Part shown: one piece after another, positions 14,817 to 23,119 of the stretch
Layout: every line of letters begins with the position of its first letter
Position numbering within the stretch: position 1 is the stretch's first letter
From: Ruminococcus sp. UBA6407
Lineage (GTDB): Bacteria; Bacillota; Clostridia; Oscillospirales; Ruminococcaceae
Reading direction: 5' to 3'
Assembly: GCA_002438605.1 (NCBI GenBank)
Contig: DJPR01000028.1
Coordinates: 14,962-53,021 of the forward strand
Length of the DNA: 38,060 nt
Made by a program: the position numbers and the translations under genes
The notes under the pieces: generated by a model
Database searches by the model: none
The model's input: only the letters and a program-made list of their open reading frames with translations
Told to the model about the DNA's origin: nothing

Positions 14817-15304
14817 GAAGAATTGCTGTTTGCCCCGGAAGCTTTGACCCTGTAACGCTTGGGCATCTTGACATAATAACAAGAGCTTCTAAGCTTTTTG
14901 ATAAGGTTATTGTACTTATTTCCCGAAATGCAGGAAAAAATCAGCCAAGCTTTACTGCTACGGAAAGAATGATTATGATTCAGTCTGCAACAAAAGGTCT
15001 TGATAATGTGGTAATAGATATCCTTGACGGCCTTTTGGCTGATTACGTTCGTGAAGTAAATGCTATAGCCATTGTTAAGGGTTTAAGAGCTGTAAGCGAC
15101 TTTGAATATGAATTTCAAATGGCACTCGCCAATAAAAAGCTTTATGCAGGAGCCGAAACAGTTTTCCTTACAACAAGTGCGGAAAATATGTATCTCAGCT
15201 CCAGTGTAGTAAAACAAATCGCATATTTCGGCGGAGATATAAGTCATTTTGTTCCGGAATGTATTTTAGATGATATAAAAGAAAGATTAGTAAAAGAGAG
15301 GTAA
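14813..15304 (+). CDS. coaD: Phosphopantetheine adenylyltransferase
   Basis: CoaD transfers AMP from ATP to 4'-phosphopantetheine to give dephospho-CoA, the fourth step of CoA synthesis. The 163-residue product is of typical length. It has CPGSFDPVTLGH with the nucleotidyltransferase T-x-G-H site (Thr15 to His18), SRNAGKNQPSF for substrate contacts, KGLRAVSDFEYE and the C-terminal LSSSVVKQIA motif, equivalent to ISST-x-V-R. The start ATG 14813 overlaps the rsmD stop and has GGAGG 9 nt upstream inside rsmD. An alternative frame start at 14783 is excluded by that site. Downstream, the coiled-coil gene begins after 6 bp. Confidence 0.97.
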   Translation: MRRIAVCPGSFDPVTLGHLDIITRASKLFDKVIVLISRNAGKNQPSFTATERMIMIQSATKGLDNVVIDILDGLLADYVREVNAIAIVKGLRAVSDFEYEFQMALANKKLYAGAETVFLTTSAENMYLSSSVVKQIAYFGGDISHFVPECILDDIKERLVKER

Positions 15305-15310
15305 TTAACG

Positions 15311-15763
15311 ATGAGTATTGATGAAATTCTTGAAGAAATGGATGAACTTCTTGACAAAGCATCATCTATGCCTTTAATAGCACATAAAAAGGTTGTTGAC
15401 GGCGACAGATTAAGAGAGCTTATAAATGATGTAAGACTCAATCTCCCTCACGAGCTTAAAGAAGCAAAGAAAATTGAATTTGACTGTCAGCGTATTATGA
15501 ACGAGGCAAAGTCAAAATCAGAAGCAATCATCAGAAAAGCAGAGGAAAGAGCTGCTCAGATAGTATCACAGGAAGCTATCGTTGTTGAAGCTAAGAAAAA
15601 AGCTGTTGACATGATTACAAAGGCTCAGCAGACTGCTCAGAATATTCAGAAAACTGCCATGGCTTCACTTACAAAAATGCTTACTGAAACCGAAAGTTTT
15701 TATACCAAGAACCTTCAGGAAATAAAATCAGTAAAAAGCAGACTTTCTGCATCTAAGAAATAA
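15311..15763 (+). CDS. Coiled-coil protein, ATP-synthase-b/DivIVA-like composition
   Basis: The 150-residue protein is highly charged and alpha-helical, with heptad-like Ala/Glu/Lys stretches from about residue 50 to 145 (for example KSKSEAIIRKAEERAAQIVSQ). It has no membrane segment or signal peptide. The N-terminus (MSIDEILEEMDELLDKASS) is amphipathic. Similar small coiled-coil proteins next to coaD are common in clostridia, sometimes labelled ATPase subunit-like; I do not trust that label as a function. It starts 6 bp after coaD with AGAGG about 9 nt upstream and is surely in the same operon. Confidence 0.85.
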   Translation: MSIDEILEEMDELLDKASSMPLIAHKKVVDGDRLRELINDVRLNLPHELKEAKKIEFDCQRIMNEAKSKSEAIIRKAEERAAQIVSQEAIVVEAKKKAVDMITKAQQTAQNIQKTAMASLTKMLTETESFYTKNLQEIKSVKSRLSASKK

Positions 15764-15787
15764 TAAAATCATACAACACCTGATATT

Positions 15788-16315
15788 ATGACAAAATATA
15801 AATTATCATACCCGATATTTTGCAGATATGTTATTGAATTTACATTATGCGGAATTTGCGGGTGGATATACGAAACTCTGCTTACATCATATTTGTGGGG
15901 TGAATATGCCGAAAGAGGTTTTCTGCATATACCCGTTCTCCCGATTTATGGAGTTTTTGCTTTTCTGCTGCTGCCTGTTTTCAGAAAGCATAACGGTTTT
16001 TTTACAGTTTTCTTTGGCAGCATGGCAATAACTACTGTTCTTGAACTGATAAGTTCTTATCTTATTGAGGCGATACTTCATAAAAGACTATGGAATTACA
16101 GCTCGTGGGACTTTAATTTCTTTGATGGCAGAATTGCACTTTACAGCAGTCTTATTTTTGGTTTGCTCAGCCTTATATTAATAAAAGTCGTACATCCGGC
16201 AGTTGATAAATTTGCAAAAAAGCATTCTGAGAAAACAATATCTATAATCGGCAGTATATGTTGGATAACAATTCTGGTTGATTTCATTGTTACATTTACA
16301 GGAATCGTAAATTAA
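15788..16315 (+). CDS. CmpB-type putative membrane protein (PF06541-like)
   Basis: The 175-residue protein has five hydrophobic segments. It contains FTLCGICGWIYETLLTS, then ERGFLHIPVLPIYG, and later LWNYSSWDFNF. This ordered pattern (G-W-x-Y-E, R-G-F-L-x-x-P-x-x-P-I-Y-G, W-x-Y-S) is characteristic of the so-called ABC transporter CmpB family, whose real function is not established. It sits 24 bp after the coiled-coil gene. No good ribosome site precedes ATG 15788, so translation is probably weak or coupled. The next strong hairpin, at 16431-16474, would end this transcript. Confidence 0.85.
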   Translation: MTKYKLSYPIFCRYVIEFTLCGICGWIYETLLTSYLWGEYAERGFLHIPVLPIYGVFAFLLLPVFRKHNGFFTVFFGSMAITTVLELISSYLIEAILHKRLWNYSSWDFNFFDGRIALYSSLIFGLLSLILIKVVHPAVDKFAKKHSEKTISIIGSICWITILVDFIVTFTGIVN

Positions 16316-16379
16316 AGCCGTAAAGCCGTTTTATATTTATTATTTTAAGTCGGGAAACAGAAAATTAAGAATTCAGTAA

Positions 16380-16385
16380 TATAAT
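16380..16385 (+). promoter_or_regulatory. Possible -10 box for the Lrp-like gene
   Basis: TATAAT at 16380-16385 lies in a very AT-rich stretch with only a poor -35 (AACAGA, 16357-16362) at 17 bp. It would place the terminator hairpin at 16431-16474 inside the leader. Confidence 0.35.
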
Positions 16386-16430
16386 ATTCATAAATATATG
16401 ATATTATATCATCAATTAAATAACGCAATG

Positions 16431-16478
16431 AGGCGTAGCTATTTTACTAACATTAAGTCAGTATAGCTACGCCTTTTT
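16431..16478 (+). terminator. Intrinsic terminator immediately upstream of the Lrp-like gene
   Basis: AGGCGTAGCTAT (16431-16442) and ATAGCTACGCCT (16463-16474) form a perfect 12 bp stem followed by a T run. It ends about 21 nt before the Lrp start codon and about 10 nt before its ribosome site, too close for a promoter to fit downstream. Confidence 0.85.
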
Positions 16479-16498
16479 ACTTATGGAGGTTAAATGTT

Positions 16499-16933
16499 AT
16501 GGACAAAATTGATTCAATGCTTATCAGTTTACTTCAAAAAAATGCCCGTACTCCTTTAAAAGTGCTTGCATCAAAGGTTTATTTGTCTGCCCCCGCAGTT
16601 TCATCAAGAATTGACAAGCTTGAAAAGCAAGGTGTGATTTTAGGCTATAACGCAGAAATCGACAAACAAAAGCTTGGTTACCATATAACAGCTTTTATTA
16701 ATCTGGAGCTTTCTGCAAATCAAAAGCCTGAATTTTATCCTTTTATTACTAAGTGTCCTAATGTTCTTGAATGTAATTGTGTAACCGGAAATTACTCAAT
16801 GCTTATAAAAGTAGCATTTATGAGTACACAGGAGCTTGATAATTTTATCGGTGAGCTCCAGCGTTTTGGGAAAACATCAACTCAAATCGTATTTTCCACA
16901 CCCGTTCCTCATAGGGAAATTCAAATTGATTAA
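16499..16933 (+). CDS. Lrp/AsnC-family transcriptional regulator
   Basis: The 144-residue protein has an N-terminal winged helix-turn-helix (about 1-50: DKIDSMLISLLQKNARTP, then LSAPAVSSRIDKLEKQGVI). A C-terminal RAM domain (about 65-140) follows, with the GNYSMLIKVAF strand typical of amino-acid-binding Lrp/AsnC proteins. These act as octameric regulators of amino-acid metabolism or transport. GGAGG lies about 9 nt upstream of ATG 16499. A perfect terminator hairpin sits directly upstream, implying that transcription reaching this gene passes through it. It converges on the membrane protein gene with only 9 bp between stops; the stop runs into AAGGCAG. Confidence 0.92.
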   Translation: MDKIDSMLISLLQKNARTPLKVLASKVYLSAPAVSSRIDKLEKQGVILGYNAEIDKQKLGYHITAFINLELSANQKPEFYPFITKCPNVLECNCVTGNYSMLIKVAFMSTQELDNFIGELQRFGKTSTQIVFSTPVPHREIQID

Positions 16934-16942
16934 AGGCAGTTT

Positions 16943-17482
16943 CTAGCCTTTGCCCTTTAAAATCGGCTTCAGCCTTTTGATATATAATAATTTGCAGATT
17001 TTTAAGTCCAAATCATAAAACGGAAAGAAAAGGTTGGCAAGAATTAATAATGATAAGCCGCCGTATTTGCCAAATTCATTCATTTCATCCAGCATTGCAG
17101 TAAATCCAAAAATATAAACGGTAAGTCCGAAAAACGATAAAATACATACATTATAAACTGCAAACTTTACCGCTATCCTAAGTGGAAAAAATTTAATTTT
17201 TTCAAAATACGGCTTGATAAGCGGATAATGTCCGAAAAACATAATAAAAATCAATGCAGCTTCCTTGTCAAAAGTAAAAAATAATGATAAAATACTTACA
17301 GTTACATAAGTAAGCAATCCCCATGACGTATTTACTTCATCGGCAATTATCATCATAAGCACTCCTGAAATCATTGGCAGTGCAAGGTAGAGTGCAGGAA
17401 TAATGCCTGCAAGAAACATACACATAAGACATAATGCGGACATTACTCCGCCCAGTGCCACCTTATAGACATTATTTTTCAT
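16943..17482 (-). CDS. Small polytopic membrane protein, ECF S-component-like
   Basis: The 179-residue protein has about five hydrophobic helices. It begins with MKNNVYKVALGGVMSALCLMCMF, a pattern typical of substrate-binding S components of energy-coupling-factor vitamin transporters (basic start, then A-L-x-G-V-M-S-A-L). No ATPase or EcfT gene is adjacent, as expected for group II S components that share a common energising module. The substrate cannot be inferred. Its ATG (17480-17482) lies 1 bp from the end of the SDR gene, so it is likely translationally coupled; the ribosome site is weak. Other membrane families remain possible. Confidence 0.7.
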   Translation of the reverse strand: MKNNVYKVALGGVMSALCLMCMFLAGIIPALYLALPMISGVLMMIIADEVNTSWGLLTYVTVSILSLFFTFDKEAALIFIMFFGHYPLIKPYFEKIKFFPLRIAVKFAVYNVCILSFFGLTVYIFGFTAMLDEMNEFGKYGGLSLLILANLFFPFYDLDLKICKLLYIKRLKPILKGKG

Positions 17483-17483
17483 T

Positions 17484-18236
17484 TTATTTAAGCTTCTTTT
17501 TCTGAATTGTATATGTTACAGATGAAAGTATTTTTTCAGGAGCAAGCTTTGCTCCAAGAACACCAAGCTTCATTTTAAATGTAGGAATAATTACAGTTCT
17601 TCCGCTTAAAGCATTGTCTATCGCATATTTAGCGGCAAAATCAGCAGAAATCGGCTTTACGCTGAACACAACACCTGCCCTGTTATTAAAGTTTGTATCA
17701 ACAGGTCCGGGACAAAAAATTGATATTCTAACCTTTGACTTTGTTTTTTTCAATTCTTGTGCTATCGCTAGTGAAAGCCGAACAACGTAATTTTTAGACG
17801 CATAATATGATGATAAAAGCGGACCTGTCATAAAGCCTGCACTTGATGCAACATTGAGTATTATTCCCCTGTTCTTTTTCTTAAAGTCACGAAGAAACAG
17901 CTTTGTAAGAATATGGAGTGCGGTAATATTTACATTAAGCATATTCAGTTCATCTTCAATATCAGTTTCGTCAAATCTTCCGAAAATGCCATAGCCTGCA
18001 TTGTTAATCAGCATATCTATATCATGAAGCTTACAGTAATGATATACCTTGAAAACTTCTTCTTTTTCAGAAAGGTCGGCAGGTATAATATATACATTTG
18101 TGTTCAATTCTGACTTCAGATTTTCAAGAGCATTTTTATTTCGTCCGGTCAGCACAAGCTCCCAACCCATACTGCATAAGTATTTTGCCATGCTCATTCC
18201 AATTCCTGATGTAGCTCCTGTAATAAGTGCCTTCAT
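17484..18236 (-). CDS. Short-chain dehydrogenase/reductase
   Basis: The protein (250 residues) is a classical SDR: GATSGIG (residues 7-13) binds NAD(P), NNAG (78-81) stabilises the fold, Ser131/Ser132 and the Y-x3-K pair Tyr144/Lys148 form the active site. Sequence flavour (acyl-chain or DltE-like oxidoreductases) gives no firm substrate. I chose ATG 18234-18236 because GGAGGG lies 7 nt upstream; two upstream in-frame ATGs overlap or precede that site. It is followed immediately by the S-component-like membrane gene. The predicted promoter at 18315-18343 places repeat copy F in its leader. Confidence 0.92.
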   Translation of the reverse strand: MKALITGATSGIGMSMAKYLCSMGWELVLTGRNKNALENLKSELNTNVYIIPADLSEKEEVFKVYHYCKLHDIDMLINNAGYGIFGRFDETDIEDELNMLNVNITALHILTKLFLRDFKKKNRGIILNVASSAGFMTGPLLSSYYASKNYVVRLSLAIAQELKKTKSKVRISIFCPGPVDTNFNNRAGVVFSVKPISADFAAKYAIDNALSGRTVIIPTFKMKLGVLGAKLAPEKILSSVTYTIQKKKLK

Positions 18237-18262
18237 GTACATTCCCTCCATTATTCATAATA

Positions 18263-18309
18263 AACACTGCACAAAACACATCAAAAGACTTTGTACGGTG
18301 TTACCTTAA
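18263..18309. repeat. Palindromic intergenic repeat, copy F
   Basis: AACACTGCACAAA (18263-18275) pairs with TTTGTACGGTGTT (18290-18302) with two non-Watson-Crick positions, followed by ACCTTAA. The loop carries CACATCAAAAGAC, as in copy D. Confidence 0.8.
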
Positions 18310-18314
18310 ATTTA

Positions 18315-18343
18315 ATTATACCACATTTTATAAATAAAATCTA
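18315..18343 (-). promoter_or_regulatory. Promoter for the SDR gene
   Basis: On the minus strand, TAGATT (18343-18338) and TATAAT (18320-18315) are spaced 17 bp. The predicted start of transcription is at the edge of repeat copy F. Confidence 0.6.
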
Positions 18344-18393
18344 CGGATTTTTTGTAACATTTGTGATAAAAAGAAAAAAATTTTTGTAAGGTA

Positions 18394-18422
18394 TAGACTT
18401 TATTAAAATAATATAGTATAAT
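18394..18422 (+). promoter_or_regulatory. Promoter for the foldase-like lipoprotein gene
   Basis: TAGACT (18394-18399) and TATAAT (18417-18422) are spaced 17 bp. The leader is about 90 nt and contains repeat copy G. Confidence 0.65.
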
Positions 18423-18445
18423 AGTATAGAATTTGAATAAATCAG

Positions 18446-18500
18446 GCTGACGCCGTATAACGCTCGGTGTAAATTTGTCTTGTACGGCTTTTTGCCTTAA
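18446..18500. repeat. Palindromic intergenic repeat, copy G (diverged)
   Basis: GCCGTATAA (18452-18460) pairs with TTGTACGGC (18480-18488) with one wobble, ending in TTTTTGCCTTAAA. It lies in the 5' leader just before the ribosome site of the downstream lipoprotein gene. Confidence 0.7.
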
Positions 18501-18518
18501 ATTACGGAGGATTAAATA

Positions 18519-19769
18519 ATGAAGTTATTTAAAAAGTGTGCCGCTTTAGCAACATCTGCCGCACTTGCCGGTTCTATGCTTGCTTCATGCAGTAATACAA
18601 AATATGCTATGACAATTGACGGATATGAAGTGAGAGCAGGTATATTTATTTTCTATACTATTTCTTCATATTATGAAGCTACTGAAATTATATCTAAAGA
18701 CGGTACTGATGTAAGCAATATTGACAATGTAAAAAATGCAATGATTGACAATATCTCCTCTACTGAGTGGATTCAGAATAAAGCAACTGAATACTGTCAG
18801 GATTTTGTGGCTGTTGAAAGAAAGTTTGATGAAATAGGTGCAGAGCTTTCCGAGGAAGATGAGGACGAAGTAGAAAGTACGCTTAGTTATTTCCTTGAAA
18901 AAAATGAAGATCTCTGCAAAAACAATGGTATAAGCGAAGAATCATTAAGAGATATTCTTGAATACGAACATAAATGGCAGTATGTATTTGATTATTATTA
19001 TGGCTTTGACAGCGAAAAAGGCATGAGTGAAGATGAACTCAAGGATTATTATAATGATAATTATGCTCGTGTTAAATACATTAAAATTGACCTTAAAGAT
19101 TCTGACGGAAACCTCCTTAAAGGAGATGATAAAAACGAACTTATAAAGCTTGCAAACAGTTATGCCGATAAAGTTAATGCCAAGTCCTCACAAATGGACA
19201 AGCTTTATGAAATGAATGAAGTTAAGGAAGAATACGACACTTACGTTGAAGAAAAGGCAGCTGAAGAAGCTGAAGCAAAAGGCGAAACTACTGCCGCAAC
19301 TACTACAACCACCGCTGTTACAACTTCCGTTGGTCAGACAACTGTAACTACAACGACAAATCCATATGAAAATGAAACAATTATTCAGCTTGTAACCGAA
19401 GCGTCCACAACTGCTGCTAAACAGAATGAAAATGATTTAGCTGATGAAACCAAAACAACTACAACTGCAAGTGAAGTAAACTATATTCCTTCCAAGGTAA
19501 CTAATGACTTCATTTTCAACAAGGCAAAAATTGGCGTTGCAGAAGTTGTAGAAGAAGCAGAGGCTGTATATGTAATCTTTAAGGCTGACCTTTATGAGAG
19601 AATGAATGCAGATGACCTGTGGAATGAAAATACAATTCAAAAGCTGCAGCTTGCTAATTATGAAGAGGATTTCGGCGATTATCTTGATGAAATTGTTAAC
19701 ACATATACTTTTGAAAAGAATGAAAAGTCATATAAGCGTTACTCTCCGTTTAAGCTCGATTTTGAATAA
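18519..19769 (+). CDS. SurA/PrsA-like foldase lipoprotein with a Thr-rich insert
   Basis: The 416-residue precursor has a lipoprotein signal with LASC lipobox (Cys24). The next about 180 residues resemble the helical chaperone region of SurA/PrsA-type foldases (SEEDEDEVESTLSYFLEKNE, then SEDELKDYYNDNYARVKYIKI, the usual lead-in to a parvulin domain). Where a compact parvulin domain would continue, there is a threonine-rich low-complexity stretch (about 256-320). The remaining segment (PSKVTNDFIFNKAKIGVAEVVEEAEAVYVIFKADL) resembles the end of a parvulin domain. It should act outside the membrane, perhaps in folding exported proteins; peptidyl-prolyl isomerase activity is doubtful. A good GGAGG site precedes the start. 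A bidirectional terminator follows. Confidence 0.85.
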   Translation: MKLFKKCAALATSAALAGSMLASCSNTKYAMTIDGYEVRAGIFIFYTISSYYEATEIISKDGTDVSNIDNVKNAMIDNISSTEWIQNKATEYCQDFVAVERKFDEIGAELSEEDEDEVESTLSYFLEKNEDLCKNNGISEESLRDILEYEHKWQYVFDYYYGFDSEKGMSEDELKDYYNDNYARVKYIKIDLKDSDGNLLKGDDKNELIKLANSYADKVNAKSSQMDKLYEMNEVKEEYDTYVEEKAAEEAEAKGETTAATTTTTAVTTSVGQTTVTTTTNPYENETIIQLVTEASTTAAKQNENDLADETKTTTTASEVNYIPSKVTNDFIFNKAKIGVAEVVEEAEAVYVIFKADLYERMNADDLWNENTIQKLQLANYEEDFGDYLDEIVNTYTFEKNEKSYKRYSPFKLDFE

Positions 19770-19808
19770 TCCTGCACTGTTTTTTACACAAACTCAATAA
19801 TAAAAATC

Positions 19809-19842
19809 AAAAACCCCTGAACTTTACAGTTCAGGGGTTTTT
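19809..19842. terminator. Bidirectional intrinsic terminator
   Basis: AAAAACCCCTGAACT (19809-19823) and AGTTCAGGGGTTTTT (19828-19842) form a perfect 15 bp stem with a 4 nt loop and T tracts on both strands. It lies between the foldase-like gene and the convergent Wzz-like gene. Confidence 0.93.
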
Positions 19843-19845
19843 CTA

Positions 19846-21426
19846 TTATTTTTTCTTTGTTTTATTATTCTTATTTGTATTCTGCTTTGGTTCTGACTCT
19901 TCCTTTTTTTCTGAAATGTCCTCTTTTTTATCTTCTGCGTCCTCTTTTTTGTTGTCCTCTGACTCATCGTCGCTGTCGTCAGCATCTTTTTCTTCAATCA
20001 TGGAATTTTTCTTTGAATAAGCATTAACAACGGCAGTACAAATATAAATTACAAAGATAAGAGCCTCAATTATGAATGCAGGCTTTAAAGCACTGCTTAT
20101 CAGATTCATAATAAATCCTGTTGCTGAATTAGTTGCAGGAACGAGAATATTGTATGCATTTTCAAATGAAACTGTTTCATAGTATTCTTCAGCAGTAACA
20201 TTTACTTTTTCAAGAAGATTATTTATCTTTTCATTTACAGCTGCAAGCTTTGCTTCAACATTCTCCTTCTGCTGATCTGAACCTGTCGGTTTACTTTGAA
20301 GAGCCTTTATTCTTGTGTTGCAATAATCAATCTGCTGTGCGGCAGTTGAAACATCTTCCTGAGTTGAAATTTTCTGTTTAATAAGTGCATCATACTGTTC
20401 AGAGGACTGATTTGCGCTAGTTTCCATGCTGTCACTGAATACCATAACAGTATCCTTTTCGTATGAATCAAATGACTCCTTTATACTTGCAAGCTTTTCT
20501 TCTGCAATCAGCTTACTTCTTGTCAGGGATTCTATTCTGTACTGATAATAGTTTATTGAAGCGTCCTTATCCTTTGTTATGTTGTTGATAGAGATGTATG
20601 ATGAAATCATATCAAGGTCAATATTCTGGATAGTTTTAAGGGCTTCTGAAAGGTCTGAAAATGTATATCCTGTTTCAACTGAACGGAATCTTGTACTGTC
20701 ATCATTTGCAAGCTGAGAAACATAGCTTCTTAATGAGGAAATTGTTGAACTGAAAACATCAAGTGCCTCAGAATAATCATAGTCGTTATAGTCAATAGCA
20801 GTAACTGCACTGCCAAGTGCTTTATTATAGCCGTATTCTTCAAAAAAGTAATCACGATATGATTCAAGAACTGTATTGATAACCTCTATAGCTTCAGATG
20901 ACTTATAATCAGTATCAGCATAATTAAATGTAACCTTATACTGTGTTGGGTAATAAGTTACATCAAGCATAGCCTGAGCTGCTGACAAGCCATTTGTGCT
21001 TGCTGCCTCATAAACACTTTTGTATGTAGTAATTCTGTCAATTGCATCACTTGGAATAATTCCCTCAATGCTTATATTTTTTCTGATGTTTTCAAGTTCT
21101 TCAAGTGGGCGGTCAAGTTTAGTTAACGCAGCCTCGATTACAGTAGGACTTTTCAATGTATTTACATCAAAGCTTCTTCCGGCAGGGTCTTTGCCTGATT
21201 CAATGCCCTTATAAGTAAAGCTTACTAATGAAGTAACTGTTTTATACTCATCACCTGCAAAAAGTGCAGTACCTACAAGTGTAAGGACGCCTGAAATTAC
21301 AACTGCAAGAACCCATGTTAAAAAGTATTTTTTCAGTCCTCCGAGAATATCTCTGAATGAAATGGTAAGCTCGTGTTTCTTATCATTTGCTTTTTGCAAA
21401 GTGATATTGATATTTTTATTATCCAT
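19846..21426 (-). CDS. Wzz-like chain-length determinant (polysaccharide co-polymerase)
   Basis: The protein (526 residues) has a transmembrane helix at about 34-57, a long extracytoplasmic region with coiled coil (about 275-440), and a second helix at about 449-468. This is the Wzz/PCP topology that sets polymer length with Wzy. It then adds a roughly 55-residue cytoplasmic tail of almost only Lys, Glu, Asp, Ser and Asn, which is unusual. No tyrosine-kinase (CpsD) gene is in the window. ATG 21424-21426 has GGAG 8 nt upstream. It is 244 bp downstream of wzx and has its own promoter candidate, so it may be expressed separately from the main operon. Confidence 0.88.
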   Translation of the reverse strand: MDNKNINITLQKANDKKHELTISFRDILGGLKKYFLTWVLAVVISGVLTLVGTALFAGDEYKTVTSLVSFTYKGIESGKDPAGRSFDVNTLKSPTVIEAALTKLDRPLEELENIRKNISIEGIIPSDAIDRITTYKSVYEAASTNGLSAAQAMLDVTYYPTQYKVTFNYADTDYKSSEAIEVINTVLESYRDYFFEEYGYNKALGSAVTAIDYNDYDYSEALDVFSSTISSLRSYVSQLANDDSTRFRSVETGYTFSDLSEALKTIQNIDLDMISSYISINNITKDKDASINYYQYRIESLTRSKLIAEEKLASIKESFDSYEKDTVMVFSDSMETSANQSSEQYDALIKQKISTQEDVSTAAQQIDYCNTRIKALQSKPTGSDQQKENVEAKLAAVNEKINNLLEKVNVTAEEYYETVSFENAYNILVPATNSATGFIMNLISSALKPAFIIEALIFVIYICTAVVNAYSKKNSMIEEKDADDSDDESEDNKKEDAEDKKEDISEKKEESEPKQNTNKNNKTKKK

Positions 21427-21551
21427 TTTACAACTCCATATTCTTTAAACAGCTCATATACTGCTGTTTTTATTTTTCTGAATTTCTTATTCATCACAAA
21501 AAAGCCGTTTAAAGACGTTATTTCATGCTTAAATAAGACAATTCCTTTTTT

Positions 21552-21579
21552 ATTATACCATATTGATTTAAAAAGTAAA
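21552..21579 (-). promoter_or_regulatory. Promoter candidate for the Wzz-like gene
   Basis: On the minus strand, TTTACT (21579-21574) and TATAAT (21557-21552) are spaced by 16 bp, giving a leader of about 120 nt. No terminator is seen between wzx and this point, so read-through is also possible. Confidence 0.55.
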
Positions 21580-21670
21580 TAAACAGCTTTCTTTTCTACC
21601 TTTTAAACATTTTCTTTCAATTACAGAACAAATAAAAAGCAATTAGTTACAAAATAATATATAAATCATC

Positions 21671-23119
21671 TTAAATTTTCTTTCCTCTGTAAAAGCGTCC
21701 CATAACCATTTTAAGCACAGGAGAATTTATGCGTTTGAGATAGATAACCATTACAGCACAATAGAATAATGCGCCGCATGCAATCTGAATACACAAAGTC
21801 ACCCAGCTGCAAGTCATATAGTGACCAATAACTCTGATTATAACAAACATCACAGCTCCTGTTAAAAACGGAATTAATGCACCTTTCAGGTATACAGAAA
21901 CGGGAAGTTCTTTTTTTGCATAATAGGTCTGCACAAGCGAAACAACGAAATAAGAAACATTTGTCGTAAGTGCCGCACCTAAAGCTCCAATAAAGTGAAT
22001 AAGAACCAGATTTAGTGCAACATTGACTATCGCACCTGCCCAGACTGCCTTAACATATTCCTTGTCTTTGCACTGCGGCATAAGATACTGTGTTCTGATT
22101 ACGTTATTCCACGACATAAACAGCAATGATGCACTCATTGATAAAATCAATGTTCCTGTAAACTCGTATTCTTTTCCGTAAAACAAAACAGAAAAGTTAT
22201 CGGAAACAGCCGCAAGTCCGAAAGCAATTGCTGATGCAAATATCATTACGGCCTCCATTGACTTCTGTATCAATGAATGAACATTTTTCTTGCTGTCATT
22301 ATTATACATATTTGAAGTCTTTGAAAGCATTACCATTCCGACTGCGGTAATAATACTCAAAGGCATACGGATTATTTTATCCGCATATTCAAAACAGCCA
22401 AGGTCAGAAAGTGCATCTGTCATTCCAAGCATTGTTTTGCTTATCATTCTGTAAAGGCTTGTTGCTATTACAGATACAAAAAGCACACACATAGGCTTAA
22501 AATGCTTTAAAACCTCTTTTAACGGAACCTTTACAAATCTTGCATACTTTCTAAGGAATATCCATACAAATGATTGACTTATAAATGTTCCCAACGCCAT
22601 TATGGTTATATAAACAACAAGGTCGTCCTTATCCTTTACGAAAAGGAAAATTGAAGCAATCGTCAAAAGCTTAACTACCATATTTCTTGTAACGGTAATC
22701 TTGAACTGCTCCATTCCAAAGAAAAACCAGTTTATATTAAATATTTCCGCTATAATATATAATGTCTGAATTAAAGCAAAAACTCTGTAAATCGGCTTGC
22801 TTATGAAACAAGCATATATTAAATATACAACAAGACAGACTGCCGAAACAATCAAATGACAGTAAAAGATACTGGAAAATGCTTCATTTGTAAGCTTTTT
22901 ATCATTTCTTACTTTTGATACGGTTCGTGTACCATATGTTTCAATACCAAGAAGTGCCGCAAGCATAAAATAGTTTACATTAGTATATGTATATGAGTAA
23001 ATGCCGACATTCTCACTTCCAAGAACTCTTGATACATATGGAGCAGTTATAAACGGCAGGATTAGTGCAAGAATCTGATAGGCTGTCTGATAAATAACAT
23101 TTCTTTTTGTACTGCTCAT
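21671..23119 (-). CDS. wzx: Wzx-type polysaccharide flippase
   Basis: The 482-residue MVF/PST-family protein has about twelve to fourteen membrane helices. It starts NVIYQTAYQILALILPFITAP followed by YVSRVLGSENVGIYSYT, the classical start of Gram-positive Wzx flippases that move lipid-linked repeat units across the membrane. The ATG shares its A with the stop codon of the acyltransferase gene (TAATG, 23117-23121), so translation is coupled. It is the last gene of the 16-gene rightmost operon. With Wzy and Wzz it defines the Wzx/Wzy-dependent assembly route. Confidence 0.94.
   Translation of the reverse strand: MSSTKRNVIYQTAYQILALILPFITAPYVSRVLGSENVGIYSYTYTNVNYFMLAALLGIETYGTRTVSKVRNDKKLTNEAFSSIFYCHLIVSAVCLVVYLIYACFISKPIYRVFALIQTLYIIAEIFNINWFFFGMEQFKITVTRNMVVKLLTIASIFLFVKDKDDLVVYITIMALGTFISQSFVWIFLRKYARFVKVPLKEVLKHFKPMCVLFVSVIATSLYRMISKTMLGMTDALSDLGCFEYADKIIRMPLSIITAVGMVMLSKTSNMYNNDSKKNVHSLIQKSMEAVMIFASAIAFGLAAVSDNFSVLFYGKEYEFTGTLILSMSASLLFMSWNNVIRTQYLMPQCKDKEYVKAVWAGAIVNVALNLVLIHFIGALGAALTTNVSYFVVSLVQTYYAKKELPVSVYLKGALIPFLTGAVMFVIIRVIGHYMTCSWVTLCIQIACGALFYCAVMVIYLKRINSPVLKMVMGRFYRGKKI

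Noticed and set aside
16932..16951. Terminator between the convergent Lrp and membrane-protein genes
   Set aside because: The AAAGGC/GCCTTT stem is only 6 bp and lies across the stop codons; it looks more like a trace of the repeat border.
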